Positions 52,001-61,051 of a stretch of DNA of 64,000 bases are shown here, in pieces. This stretch comes from Gammaproteobacteria bacterium (GTDB lineage: Bacteria > Pseudomonadota > Gammaproteobacteria > Pseudomonadales > Cellvibrionaceae): the NCBI GenBank assembly GCA_021151625.1, contig JAGKWY010000005.1:22710-86709 (forward strand), written 5' to 3'. The notes below the pieces were generated by a model. It did no database searches, was not told the origin of the DNA, and saw only the letters and a list, made by a program, of their open reading frames with translations. A program made the translations under genes and the position numbers. Numbering within the stretch: position 1 is the stretch's first letter; the number at the start of each line of letters is the position of its first letter.

Positions 52001-52031
52001 TTTAGTCCGATTTCGTAAATGCGATTAACTA

Positions 52032-52205
52032 GTTTCCAGAAGGGATTTTAGGGTTCAAAACCCTCGAGTCATCGATGATATAGGGGTGAAACCAAGCGAT
52101 TACAAAGCATGCTTTGTGCTTGGTGAAACGCCAGTCATTTATGGCTGGCATGACTACCATGGATGGGTTTATGCGTTTTCGAACCCTAAAACCCCTTCTG
52201 GAAAC
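52032..52205. repeat. 174-bp inverted-repeat element (MITE-like or structured RNA)
   Basis: The ends are 25-bp inverted repeats with one mismatch: GTTTCCAGAAGGG... (52032-52056) and its complement (52181-52205). Inside are further nested hairpins: AGGGTT/AACCCT, ACCAAGC...ACAAAGCATGCTTTGT...GCTTGGT (about 52094-52127) and GCCAG/CTGGC (about 52131-52150). The element fills the gap between convergent osmC-like and coq7 genes. No target-site duplication is obvious. It may be a small non-autonomous mobile element or a compact structured RNA; it can also act as a terminator. Confidence 0.75.
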
Positions 52206-52232
52206 CTGCTACAAAGTAAGTGACGCAAATAT

Positions 52233-52877
52233 TTAAATGTAATAACTGGTTTTCGTCATGGCTTTTGAAACCAGGGTCATTACTCCCTTCACCGGTGTGG
52301 GGAAGTTATAACCGCCTGCACTCAACGCCATATCCGCATGGCGTGCTTCATCTTCCAACATTTGTTCTACCACAGCGCGGCTGCGCAAATCTGTGGTGGG
52401 TAATTGCTTCAGGTGGCTTTGCAGGTGCTTGCATACCTGATCTTCAGTCGCCGCGACAAATCCCAAACTGACTTTATCGCTAACCAAACCCGCTCCTGCG
52501 CCGATCGCGAACGACAATCCGTACCACACTGGATTGAGATAGCTGGTATGGCTGCCCAGCGAATCGATTCGCTCCTGACACCAGACCAAATGATCAATTT
52601 CCTCTTCCGCCGCATGTTCCATCTCGCTGCGCACCTGCGGCAATTTGGCGGTTAGCGCCTGACCTTGATAGAGCGCCTGTGCGCAAATCTCTCCCGTGTG
52701 ATTCACACGCATTAATGCAGCAGCTTGTTTGCGCTCGCTATCGCTCAACTCGGCTTCATCGAGTGGGCGGGCTGGGGAAGGGCGCTCGCAGGTCATATCG
52801 CTACCAGCTGCCAATGTACGCAGGGCGCGGTCGGCATTGATGATGAAGTTGTCGATAAGACTCAGGTGACGGGACAT
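52233..52877 (-). CDS. coq7: Ubiquinone biosynthesis hydroxylase Coq7
   Basis: Coq7 adds the last ring hydroxyl in ubiquinone synthesis using a carboxylate-bridged di-iron site. The 214-residue protein has the two-fold ligand pattern: RVNHTGEICAQALYQGQ (first Glu), HAAEEEIDHLVW (EExxH), FVAATEDQVCKHL (Glu), and EQMLEDEARHAD (ExxH). It probably sits at the inner membrane through the hydrophobic segment LSFAIGAGAGLVS. It is single, on the minus strand, facing the osmC-like gene. Confidence 0.95.
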   Translation of the reverse strand: MSRHLSLIDNFIINADRALRTLAAGSDMTCERPSPARPLDEAELSDSERKQAAALMRVNHTGEICAQALYQGQALTAKLPQVRSEMEHAAEEEIDHLVWCQERIDSLGSHTSYLNPVWYGLSFAIGAGAGLVSDKVSLGFVAATEDQVCKHLQSHLKQLPTTDLRSRAVVEQMLEDEARHADMALSAGGYNFPTPVKGVMTLVSKAMTKTSYYI

Positions 52878-52941
52878 GATGGGTTCTCCGCAAAAGATGC
52901 GTTATTAAAGCAGAAATTGCCTGCAGGCTTAACCCTAATTT

Positions 52942-52974
52942 ACTTGTATACAAGTCGTTGCATGACTATAGTCA
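52942..52974. promoter_or_regulatory. Two adjacent palindromes upstream of the GH3 gene
   Basis: ACTTGTATACAAGT (52942-52955) is a perfect 14-bp palindrome, and seven bases later TGACTATAGTCA (52963-52974) is a perfect 12-bp one. Both have the size and symmetry of operators for dimeric regulators; the first resembles sites of GntR/FadR- or LacI-type sugar-acid regulators. They lie 38-70 bases before the GH3 start. Confidence 0.55.
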
Positions 52975-53011
52975 AAAAATAATAAAATTTTGTCTTCCGG
53001 GATTTACCGTC

Positions 53012-55720
53012 ATGTCTGTTTCCTTATTTTTCAAACGTAAACTTTTTCCATCTTTCGTGGTGATTGGCTTATCCATGCCACTAATTGCCCAGCAGCAAAA
53101 CTTACTAACAAGCGATGCACCGATTTATCAGGATTCCTCGCGCAGCTTTGAAATGCGTGCGGCGGATCTGGTGGCGCGTATGACGCTGGAGGAGAAAGTT
53201 GCGCAGATGCTTAACGATGCTCCGGCAATTCCGCGTTTGGGTGTCCCTAAATATGAATGGTGGAATGAAGCCCTGCATGGTGTAGCGCGTGCGGGCGACG
53301 CAACAGTTTTTCCCCAGGCGATTGGTATGGCGGCAACCTTCGATCCCGCCTTGATTGGTGAAGTGGCACGTGTGATTAGCGATGAAGGCCGGGCAAAACA
53401 CCATGAATTTGCCCGACGTGATCAGCGCATGCGCTACCAGGGGCTGACATTTTGGTCGCCCAATATCAATATTTTTCGTGATCCGCGCTGGGGACGTGGT
53501 CAGGAAACCTACGGTGAAGATCCTTACCTCACCAGTCGCATGGGGGTGGAATTTGTAAAAGGTTTGCAAGGGGATTATGCCGGTGCTCCTACAACTCAGT
53601 ATCGTAAAGCCGATGCTACGGCTAAACATTTTGCAGTGCATTCGGGCCCGGAAGCAGATCGCCATCACTTTGATGTATCGCCCAGCGAACGGGATTTGTA
53701 CGAAACCTATTTGCCCGCGTTTAAAGCGCTGGTGCAAGAGGGAAAAGTGGCGTCGGTGATGGGTGCCTATAATCGTGTTGGTGGCGAATCTGCATCAGCC
53801 AGCCAGCGTTTGTTAATTGATATTTTACGCAAGGATTGGGGATTTACCGGTTATGTGGTTTCGGATTGCGATTCCATTGAAGATATTTTCCTGCATCACA
53901 AAATTGTTAACACTGCTGAACAGGCTGCAGCGCTCGGTGTTAAAAAAGGTACCGAATTAAATTGCGGCAAAACCTATCACGCCCTGGTGAATGCTGTGAA
54001 GCAGGGGTTGATCAGCGAAGCAGAGCTGGATGATTCATTGCGCCGTTTATTTTTAACACGTTTTCGTTTGGGAATGTTTGATCCTGCGAGCAGCGTGCCC
54101 TGGGCACAAATGCCTTATTCGATAAATCAGTCAGCAGAACATGATCAGCTCGCGCGCAAAGTTGCCCGGCAATCTATCGTGCTGTTAAAAAATGATGGCA
54201 TGTTGCCGTTAAAAAAATCGTTAAAAAATATTGCGGTCATTGGCCCTACGGCCGATGAGGTGATGTCGCTGCTTGGCAATTATTACGGCATGCCTGCCGC
54301 ACCAGTGACTATTTTGCAAGGCATTCGTGCCGCCGTTTCGCCAACCACACAAGTGGTTTATGCCCGCGGCGTGGATTTAGTGGAAGGCCGTGAAGATCCG
54401 CGTGCAGCACCAGTGATTGAGTCTGCTTATTTGCGCCCATCGGAAAATTCAACCGAGCAAGGTTTGAAAGGTGAATATTTTAAAGGTGTTGAGCTTTCCG
54501 GCGAGCCATTGTTAACACGTATTGATTCGCGCATTGCCTTTCGTTGGGATCGCGGTGCACCTACAGATTCATTAGTTGCACGCGGTGAAGTTGCAGCTGA
54601 TGCTGGGTTGCCTAGTGATAGCTACAGTGTGCGTTGGTCGGGGCAATTGTTGCCTCCGGTATCCGGCACGTACGAATTAAATGTCAGTGCCAACGATGGG
54701 GTGCGCTTAAAAATTGATGGCAAAACCCTAATCGATTCATGGCAGCTCGCTGAGCGTTTGCGCAGCCAAAGTGTGCAAATTGAATTGCAAGCCGGCAAAG
54801 CCTATGACATCAGTCTGGAATATTTTGAAGATATCCGCGATGCCGAAGTGCGTTTGGGCTGGCGCTTGCCTGGTGCCAAAGCACCCTTTGATGAAGCGAT
54901 TGCTGCTGCAAAAAATGCGGATGTAGTGGTATTTGTTGGTGGTTTGACCGGCGATGTGGAAGGTGAGGAAATGAAAGTGAATTATCCCGGTTTTGCCGGC
55001 GGTGATCGCACGGATATTCGCCTGCCTGCTATCCAACAAAAATTACTTGAAGCCGTGCATAAAACTGGCAAACCTATTGTGATGGTGTTAACCGGTGGTT
55101 CTGCCATGGCCATTGATTGGGCCGATAAAAATTTACCGGCGATTTTAATGAGCTGGTATTCCGGCCAGCGCGGCGGTAATGCAGTGGCTGATGTATTGTT
55201 TGGCGCTACAAACCCTGCGGGCCGTTTGCCAGTTACCTTTTATAAAGCCGATGAAAAATTACCAGCGTTTGATAATTATTCCATGGCAAATCGCACTTAC
55301 CGTTATTTTACCGGTGAAGCGCTTTATCCCTTTGGTTATGGTTTGTCCTACACCCATTTCAAGTATTCTGGTTTGAAACTGGATCAATCGCGCATCACAG
55401 CCAGCCAGAAAGTAAATCTGCAATTGCAACTAAAAAATGCCGGCAAATTCGCGGGTGATGAAGTGGTGCAGGTGTATGTCAAACCTCTACAACTCCAACG
55501 CAGTCGGGCGTTGAAAGAATTGCGGGCGCTGCAGCGGGTGCATCTGCGCAAGGGCGAATCCCGTGCGATTTATTTCAGCCTGCAGCCGGATAAGGATTTG
55601 CTGATTTACGATGAGCAGAAAAAAGCCTATGCCGTTGATCCTGGCCGTTATGAAATCCAGATAGGAGCATCCAGTAGCGATATTCATTTGCGCCAGGTGA
55701 TTGAGGTCATAGCCCCCTAA
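53012..55720 (+). CDS. Exported GH3 beta-glycosidase with inserted PA14 domain
   Basis: This 902-residue glycoside hydrolase family 3 enzyme acts on the non-reducing end of beta-linked oligosaccharides. A signal peptide (MSVSLFFKRKLFPSFVVIGL) leads to the (beta/alpha)8 domain with NEALHGVARAG, FWSPNINIFRDPRWGRGQET and TAKHFAVHSGPE, and nucleophile Asp285 in GYVVSDCDSIED. A PA14 domain (about 490-625, TYELNVSANDGVRLKIDGKT) is inserted in the second domain, and a fibronectin-like end follows. The nucleophile region and HFDVSP resemble beta-xylosidase or glucosidase members. Start ATG 53012 is taken as the best signal-peptide start. The gene stands alone, with palindromic operators upstream. Confidence 0.93.
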   Translation: MSVSLFFKRKLFPSFVVIGLSMPLIAQQQNLLTSDAPIYQDSSRSFEMRAADLVARMTLEEKVAQMLNDAPAIPRLGVPKYEWWNEALHGVARAGDATVFPQAIGMAATFDPALIGEVARVISDEGRAKHHEFARRDQRMRYQGLTFWSPNINIFRDPRWGRGQETYGEDPYLTSRMGVEFVKGLQGDYAGAPTTQYRKADATAKHFAVHSGPEADRHHFDVSPSERDLYETYLPAFKALVQEGKVASVMGAYNRVGGESASASQRLLIDILRKDWGFTGYVVSDCDSIEDIFLHHKIVNTAEQAAALGVKKGTELNCGKTYHALVNAVKQGLISEAELDDSLRRLFLTRFRLGMFDPASSVPWAQMPYSINQSAEHDQLARKVARQSIVLLKNDGMLPLKKSLKNIAVIGPTADEVMSLLGNYYGMPAAPVTILQGIRAAVSPTTQVVYARGVDLVEGREDPRAAPVIESAYLRPSENSTEQGLKGEYFKGVELSGEPLLTRIDSRIAFRWDRGAPTDSLVARGEVAADAGLPSDSYSVRWSGQLLPPVSGTYELNVSANDGVRLKIDGKTLIDSWQLAERLRSQSVQIELQAGKAYDISLEYFEDIRDAEVRLGWRLPGAKAPFDEAIAAAKNADVVVFVGGLTGDVEGEEMKVNYPGFAGGDRTDIRLPAIQQKLLEAVHKTGKPIVMVLTGGSAMAIDWADKNLPAILMSWYSGQRGGNAVADVLFGATNPAGRLPVTFYKADEKLPAFDNYSMANRTYRYFTGEALYPFGYGLSYTHFKYSGLKLDQSRITASQKVNLQLQLKNAGKFAGDEVVQVYVKPLQLQRSRALKELRALQRVHLRKGESRAIYFSLQPDKDLLIYDEQKKAYAVDPGRYEIQIGASSSDIHLRQVIEVIAP

Positions 55721-55818
55721 AAAACTGGTTGCAAGGGCGCATCAGTCACTGCATGCTTGTTTTCCAAAACCACAAGAACATTTCCCAAGAGCTACTGTTC
55801 GGTTGAAAGGAGACAAGC

Positions 55819-57300
55819 GTGCAAGACGTTGATGAGATCAAATTGTTGCTGGATTCGCGCATCCCGCTACTGGTAATAGAAACCTACGAAGAAAAGAAAG
55901 CGCTGGATGTGTTGCTGAAGGTTGCCAACAAGCATGGTAAGGATTTGCATCGCTGGTCGGTAACCGATGGTTTGTCCCGGTTGAATTTTGGCCCGCAGCT
56001 AGTTCCCAAGGGCACTGAACTCAATGAGGCGGAGGAAATGCTCCGCCACGTCAAGCAGCAATTGCAGCCGGGAATGTTTGCGCTCTGCGATATTCACCCA
56101 TTCCTGATTGACCAGCCGCAAATTGTCCGCTTGCTAAAAGATATAGCGCTCAATCATTTCGCCATTCCCCACACGCTGGTTTTCCTGAGTCACCAATTGC
56201 GCCTGCCGGCGGAGTTATCGCGTTACAGCGCCAGCTACGCATTGACCTTGCCCGATGATGACAAAATTATGGAAATCATTCGCGAGGAAGCCAAAGACTG
56301 GTCCGATCGCCACGCCAGTGCGCGCGTAAAAACCGATAACATCACGCTTAAAAAACTCGTCAATAATTTGCAGGGCATGAATGCCAGCGATGTGCGTCGT
56401 TTAGTACGCGGTGCTATCTGGAATGATGGCTCGCTCAATGAAGACGATTTGCCACGTATCAATAAAGCAAAGTTTGCACTGCTGGATATGGAAGGTGTAG
56501 TCAGTTTTGAGCAGCAGACGGAAGATTTTTCCAATGTCGGTGGCTTGCATAATTTAAAACGCTGGCTGCTCACGCGTCGCGATGCGTTTAACGACGATGA
56601 TTCCAAATTGGATAGACCCAAAGGTATTTTGCTGTTGGGCGTGCAGGGTGGAGGCAAAAGCCTTGCGGCCAAAGCGGTTGCCGGTTTGTGGGGCTTGCCA
56701 TTAATGCGCATGGATGTGGGGGCGCTCTACAATAAATTCCACGGCGAAACCGAACGCAATTTACGCGAGGCGTTAAAGTTGGCCGATGCTATGTCGCCTT
56801 GTGTACTGTGGCTTGATGAAATTGAAAAAGGCATGGCGCAGGATGGCAATGACAATGGCGTGTCGCAGCGGTTGTTGGGCTCGTTATTGACCTGGATGGC
56901 AGAGCGTCGCACGCGCGTATTTATTGTGGCCACCAGTAACGATATTTCGCGCTTGCCACCGGAATTAATTCGCAAGGGGCGCCTGGATGAAATCTTTTTT
57001 GTCGATTTGCCTGAGCCGGTTGTGCGCAAGGATATTTTCTCTATCCATTTGCGCAAGCGCGATTGCACGGTTGCAAATTTCGATCTCGAGCAATTAAGTG
57101 CAGCTACCCAGGGCTTTTCCGGTTCGGAAATTGAGCAGGCAATTATTGCGGCGCTCTATTCGGCTGCAGCGGAAGCCAAGCCGTTAACCACCGAAATATT
57201 GTTGCGTGAAATTGCGGCGACCAGCCCCTTGTCGGTAGTTATGGCGGAACAGATCACGCAATTGCGTATTTGGGCAGAAGACCGCACAATTCCCGCATAA
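55819..57300 (+). CDS. AAA+ ATPase, Ycf46-like
   Basis: This 493-residue AAA+ protein is of the Ycf46-like type. An N-terminal domain of about 230 residues precedes one AAA module. Walker A is GVQGGGKS (274-281) and Walker B is CVLWLDEIEKG (about 321-331). Sensor 1 (VATSNDISRLPPELIRKGR) carries the arginine-finger region, and FSGSEIEQAI is the sensor 2 region. The start is GTG 55819, six bases after AAGGAG. The family is found in cyanobacteria and proteobacteria with no proven function; it probably remodels a protein complex. It is followed by ampD 59 bases downstream. Confidence 0.9.
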   Translation: MQDVDEIKLLLDSRIPLLVIETYEEKKALDVLLKVANKHGKDLHRWSVTDGLSRLNFGPQLVPKGTELNEAEEMLRHVKQQLQPGMFALCDIHPFLIDQPQIVRLLKDIALNHFAIPHTLVFLSHQLRLPAELSRYSASYALTLPDDDKIMEIIREEAKDWSDRHASARVKTDNITLKKLVNNLQGMNASDVRRLVRGAIWNDGSLNEDDLPRINKAKFALLDMEGVVSFEQQTEDFSNVGGLHNLKRWLLTRRDAFNDDDSKLDRPKGILLLGVQGGGKSLAAKAVAGLWGLPLMRMDVGALYNKFHGETERNLREALKLADAMSPCVLWLDEIEKGMAQDGNDNGVSQRLLGSLLTWMAERRTRVFIVATSNDISRLPPELIRKGRLDEIFFVDLPEPVVRKDIFSIHLRKRDCTVANFDLEQLSAATQGFSGSEIEQAIIAALYSAAAEAKPLTTEILLREIAATSPLSVVMAEQITQLRIWAEDRTIPA

Positions 57301-57359
57301 TCTTTTTCTTATTCGAGTGGTGTGCCCCGCAGGTGTGGGGCACAAAGCGAGCCAGACCA

Positions 57360-57929
57360 ATGACTGCTGCTGACGAGCAACCTATCGCTATTGTTGATAA
57401 TTGGTTAAACATTGCGCATAAAGTGCCATCGCCCAATTTCAACCAGCGCCCGCAAAATGTGCCTGTGAGTTTATTGGTGATTCACAATATCAGTTTGCCA
57501 CCGGGTGAATTTGGTGGCGGCTATGTGCAACAATTTTTTCAAAATCGATTGGATGCCAGCGTTCACCCTTATTTCGTTACCATTGCCAATTTGCAGGTTT
57601 CTGCGCATTTATTCATCGAACGCGACGGCAAAGTGACTCAATTTGTTGCTTTTGACCAACGCGCCTGGCATGCAGGTGCTTCCAGTTTTGATGGCGTTGC
57701 CAACTGTAATGATTACTCCATAGGAATTGAGTTAGAGGGAACTGATGAGTTGCCCTATACCGATGAGCAATACGTCGTATTGGTGAAAGTAACTCGCCAG
57801 CTGCTGCTGACTTATCCTACACTTACACCTGCGCGCATTATCGGCCATGAACATATTGCGCCAGGGCGCAAAACAGATCCGGGGCCGGCATTTGATTGGT
57901 CGCGTTATTCTGCATCGCTGGGAACCTGA
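57360..57929 (+). CDS. ampD: 1,6-anhydro-N-acetylmuramyl-L-alanine amidase AmpD
   Basis: AmpD cuts the peptide from anhydro-muropeptides in the cytoplasm during peptidoglycan recycling and so controls AmpR-driven beta-lactamase expression. The 189-residue zinc amidase has the first zinc His in LLVIHNISLPPGEFGG, the AWHAGAS segment, and the final HEHIAPGRKTDPGPAFDW with the catalytic and zinc-binding residues. The start is ATG 57360. The product ends a few bases before, or overlapping with, ampE, as in most gammaproteobacteria. AmpG, which imports the substrate, is encoded 1.4 kb downstream on the other strand. Confidence 0.95.
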   Translation: MTAADEQPIAIVDNWLNIAHKVPSPNFNQRPQNVPVSLLVIHNISLPPGEFGGGYVQQFFQNRLDASVHPYFVTIANLQVSAHLFIERDGKVTQFVAFDQRAWHAGASSFDGVANCNDYSIGIELEGTDELPYTDEQYVVLVKVTRQLLLTYPTLTPARIIGHEHIAPGRKTDPGPAFDWSRYSASLGT

Positions 57930-58717
57930 GTTCCTGTTTCACTTGTCTAGCAAGAGTCAGACGTTTATTTGTATTGTATTCATTGGTGCTGCTCTACAGC
58001 CTTGGGCGCGGCAATTTAATGGCCGATGTGCAGGAGTATATTGAGTTGGCTACGCGTGGTGATTCCGTCGCCGCGATACAATTGCTGGATAAGTTGCGCG
58101 GCAATACCGATGTTCAACCTGTCGCAGGCGAGACCGCTGATTGGCGTTTGTTGCACGGTGAAGCGCTGAAAATTATTGCCTATCGCGGTTTTGAACGTAC
58201 CTTCGCTGTACTCTTCTGGTTTTTTATCGCGGGTCCCTTCGGTGCATTACTCTATCGCTTGAGCGTGCTTTATCGCGATTTTTCCGAGCAGGGCAGTGAA
58301 GCCGCACAGGTTGCTAGCAAATGGTTGTGGCTGCTGGAATTGCCATCGGTGCGTTTGATGGGCGTGACCTGGGCCTTTGTGGGCAATTTTGAAACCTGCC
58401 CCTTACGCAAAAATTTATTGGATGTGCAGAGTTCCTCCGAGCATGTATTAAATGAGTGTTTGCGCGGCGCCCTGGGTGCACCCACCGAGTGTTCAGCGGA
58501 AGCTATGGCAACAATGAACCCGGAGCAAAAAGCAGAAATGCAGGAAGAAATGGAAGAGGAAACCCAGGATATTATTGAAGACCTGACGGGCGATGTAATT
58601 ACCACTCATTCCGAACCTGCCTATTCCTTTGCATTAATTAAATCCAGCTTGCCGCTTTATACCCGTTCATTGTTGTTCTGGGTTTGCGCTATCGCATTTG
58701 CCACCTTAATTGTTTAA
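57926..58717 (+). CDS. ampE: AmpE-like membrane protein, N-terminus apparently missing
   Basis: AmpE is an inner-membrane protein found beside ampD and proposed to sense beta-lactam damage. The middle and C-terminal parts match: LVLLYSLGRGNL, DWRLLHGEALKIIAYRGFERTFAVLFWF, and SVRLMGVTWAFVGNF. Full-length AmpE has an N-terminal region of about 70 residues, with its first membrane helix, before the LYSLGRG segment. Here only about 25 residues precede that point and there is no good start; CTG 57926 overlapping the ampD stop, or ATG 58019 after the motif, are formal choices. An acidic insertion (EEMEEETQDIIEDL) lies before the last helix. It may be a truncated gene. Confidence 0.6.
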   Translation: MSSCFTCLARVRRLFVLYSLVLLYSLGRGNLMADVQEYIELATRGDSVAAIQLLDKLRGNTDVQPVAGETADWRLLHGEALKIIAYRGFERTFAVLFWFFIAGPFGALLYRLSVLYRDFSEQGSEAAQVASKWLWLLELPSVRLMGVTWAFVGNFETCPLRKNLLDVQSSSEHVLNECLRGALGAPTECSAEAMATMNPEQKAEMQEEMEEETQDIIEDLTGDVITTHSEPAYSFALIKSSLPLYTRSLLFWVCAIAFATLIV

Positions 58718-58758
58718 TAAATTGTTAATAGTTAATTTGAAAAAGTTTGAGGTTAGTT

Positions 58759-59241
58759 ATGCCATCGTTTGATGTGGTTTCGGAAGTTGATAAACACGCG
58801 TTAACCAATTCGGTTGATCAGGCCCAGCGTTTGATTACCAATCGTTTTGATTTTAAAGGCGTGAATGCCAGTTTCGAGCTAAAAGAATACGAAATCACTA
58901 TTACTGCAGACGCAGAAATGCAACTGGATCAAATGCTGGACATTCTCAGACCTGCCATGGCAAAAAATGGCATTGATGTGAGTTGTCTGGAAATTGGTCA
59001 GGTCAAAAGTGCGGGCAAGCAAGTGAAGCGCGAAGTAAAAGTTCGCACGGGCATTGATAAGGATCTGGCGAAGAAGATTGTTGCTCTGGTGAAAGATAAG
59101 AAGCTGAAAGTGCAAGCGAGTATTCAAGGCGAGCAGGTGCGTGTGACCGGCAAGAAGCGCGATGATTTACAGGAGTGTATTGCCGCACTGCGCGCTGCCG
59201 AGTTGGGCATGCCCATGCAGTTTGAAAACTTCCGCGATTAA
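58759..59241 (+). CDS. yajQ: YajQ-family nucleotide-binding protein
   Basis: This 160-residue protein of the UPF0234/YajQ family, whose members bind cyclic di-GMP and nucleic acids in related bacteria, is clearly recognised: MPSFDVVSEVDKHALTNSVD at the start, RFDFKG, GIDVSCLEIG, and GKKRDDLQECIAALR before the ending FENFRD. ATG 58759 has GAGG six bases upstream. It lies 41 bases after ampE and may share its transcript. The terminator after it is shared with ampG. Confidence 0.93.
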   Translation: MPSFDVVSEVDKHALTNSVDQAQRLITNRFDFKGVNASFELKEYEITITADAEMQLDQMLDILRPAMAKNGIDVSCLEIGQVKSAGKQVKREVKVRTGIDKDLAKKIVALVKDKKLKVQASIQGEQVRVTGKKRDDLQECIAALRAAELGMPMQFENFRD

Positions 59242-59302
59242 TCTTTGTTGATTAAGGAGCGTGGGTTGAAATCCTGCGCTGTGCACCATCAAGAGTAGTA
59301 AT

Positions 59303-59339
59303 AAACAAAAAGCCCCGTTATCGACGGGGCTTTTTGTTT
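59303..59339. terminator. Bidirectional terminator between yajQ and ampG
   Basis: A 16-bp stem (AAACAAAAAGCCCCGT with its complement) and 5-base loop have A/T tracts on both sides. It serves the convergent yajQ (left) and ampG (right) genes. Confidence 0.92.
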
Positions 59340-59360
59340 TTAGTTTTTTCTGCGCAAGTA

Positions 59361-60665
59361 TCAAGATTTGTGTAGCCGGTTCCAAAGCCAAGCCAAAATG
59401 AGTAGCGTGGGAATTACCGACAAGCTGCTGAAAATATAAAACCAGGAATAGCTGGTTGCCTCAACAATATACCCGGACAGTCCGCCAATAAATTTTCCCG
59501 GCAAATTCGCCAGTGAGGCGAGCAATGCATATTGGGTAGCGGTGAAATTCTGGTTGGTCAGGCCCGACATAAAGGCGACCAATACCACACCTGCGAAACC
59601 CTGTGAAATATTGTCGGCACTGATGGTGGCATAAAATGCCCAGGCTTGCCCGGGATTGTTCGCCATCAACAAATACGCAATATTGGATAGTGAAACCAGC
59701 AGGGTCGCCACCACCAACATGTTGCGCAGACTAAATGCGGCGATACAAAATCCACCTAAAAATGCACCACCAATTCCTACCCATACGCCAAACAGTTTGG
59801 ATACCGTTGCTATATCAGCTTTGGTGTAACCAGAGTCGAGATAGAACGGCCCAGCCATTACCCCAATCATTTGATCCGGCAATTTAAACAAGCCGACAAA
59901 GAGCAATAATGCTAATGCCAGTAACACGCCATTGCGCGAAAAAAATTCCTGAAAGGGTTTGATAAACGCATCAATGATATGAACATCGCGCACGGCCAAT
60001 GCGCGTTCAGTTGTTGGCTCTTTGCAAATAATCGCTGCTGTTAGCGGGATCAGCAGACAGAGAGCCATTATTAAATAGGCGTTGGTCCAGCCAAATAATT
60101 CGGCAAGGTAAAGCGCAATGGCGCCCGATACAATTAATGCGATGCGATACCCCAAAATATAAGTCGCTGCCAGCGCCGCCTGGGATTCAATTGGTGCAAT
60201 CTCAATGCGATAAGCATCGACCACTGTATCCAGAGTTGCTCCGGCAAAGGCAGCAATTGCCACTAATGCAATAAAAACACTGAGCGATGATTCCGGCCCC
60301 ACTAAGGCAACGGCAACCAGCGCGGCAATTAACACCAGTAGCGATAGCACCAGCCAGCCTTTGCGCCGGCCAAGAAACGGCAAACTGAATTTATCGATGA
60401 GTGGCGCCCATAAAAATTTGAGCACGTAAAAAAAACCGGCATAGCTGATCAGGCCAATCACACTTAATTCAAAGCCGACATCGCGCAGCCAGGTTGAGAG
60501 TGTCATTCCCCCCACTAATAAAAATGGCAGGCCTGAACCAATTCCCAGGCAAAATAATGTCAGTGCGGATGGGGTGGCAAATGCGCGTTTGATTCCGCTC
60601 CAACCCTGGTAGCTATTATTATTTTTATCGGGAGTTTTGATTGCGGTTTGGTCAGATGAGGTCAT
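59361..60665 (-). CDS. ampG: Muropeptide permease AmpG
   Basis: AmpG brings anhydro-muropeptides into the cytoplasm for recycling; AmpD and AmpE-type genes lie nearby. The 434-residue MFS protein has about 12 helices and family marks at the start: LTLFCLGIGSGLPFLLVGGM, TLSTWLRDVGFELSVIGLIS, and KFLWAPLIDKFSLPFLGRRKGWL. Later GATLDTVVDAYRIEI and the LPDQMIGVMAGPFYLDSGYT helix region are also typical. It is shorter than the Escherichia coli protein but not broken. The start is ATG 60663-60665; no strong ribosome site is visible. It begins 23 bases after the alkyltransferase-like gene in the same direction. Confidence 0.93.
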   Translation of the reverse strand: MTSSDQTAIKTPDKNNNSYQGWSGIKRAFATPSALTLFCLGIGSGLPFLLVGGMTLSTWLRDVGFELSVIGLISYAGFFYVLKFLWAPLIDKFSLPFLGRRKGWLVLSLLVLIAALVAVALVGPESSLSVFIALVAIAAFAGATLDTVVDAYRIEIAPIESQAALAATYILGYRIALIVSGAIALYLAELFGWTNAYLIMALCLLIPLTAAIICKEPTTERALAVRDVHIIDAFIKPFQEFFSRNGVLLALALLLFVGLFKLPDQMIGVMAGPFYLDSGYTKADIATVSKLFGVWVGIGGAFLGGFCIAAFSLRNMLVVATLLVSLSNIAYLLMANNPGQAWAFYATISADNISQGFAGVVLVAFMSGLTNQNFTATQYALLASLANLPGKFIGGLSGYIVEATSYSWFYIFSSLSVIPTLLILAWLWNRLHKS

Positions 60666-60688
60666 GGGTTGGTTCAGCTGATAAATGA

Positions 60689-61051
60689 TTAGTTATTGTA
60701 ACCGTAAATACGCAGATTGATTTTGTTGTTTTTAAATTCGATTCCTTCGGATTCCAGGCGACACTTTTGTTCTTTATAGCCGGGGGAGTCTTCTGGCAGT
60801 GAAATTTTTCCCTGCGAATTAATCACCCGGTGCCAGGGGAGTTCGGTGTTTTTTGGTAATCCGCACAGCACTTTTCCGGCAAGGCGAGCGGCACCGGGCA
60901 AACCCGCGAGCTTGGCTAATTGGCCATAGGCAATCACTTTACCGGGAGGGATAGCCATGAGTGCGAGATAAATCGCCGACTTGTTGCGCGCGAAAGCAGA
61001 GTCCTCAGCCGGTGGGACCGGGGCAGGTGATGGCGGTGTCGGTTTTTTCAT
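60689..61051 (-). CDS. Alkyltransferase-like (Atl/MGMT-fold) DNA-binding protein
   Basis: This 120-residue protein has the fold of the DNA-binding domain of O6-alkylguanine transferase: AIYLALMAIPPGKVIAYGQL, LAKLAGLPGAARLAG, and the active-site segment PWHRVINSQGKIS. The usual PCHR cysteine is Trp here (PWHR), which marks the Atl (YbaZ-like) group that flips and marks alkylated bases for nucleotide excision repair but does not transfer the alkyl group. A short Pro-rich N-terminus precedes it. The start is ATG 61051. It is cotranscribed with ampG. Confidence 0.93.
   Translation of the reverse strand: MKKPTPPSPAPVPPAEDSAFARNKSAIYLALMAIPPGKVIAYGQLAKLAGLPGAARLAGKVLCGLPKNTELPWHRVINSQGKISLPEDSPGYKEQKCRLESEGIEFKNNKINLRIYGYNN

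Noticed and set aside
52020..52215. Target-site duplications flanking the inverted-repeat element
   Set aside because: Left flank TAACTA and right flank CTGCTA share only CTA, which is too short to count.
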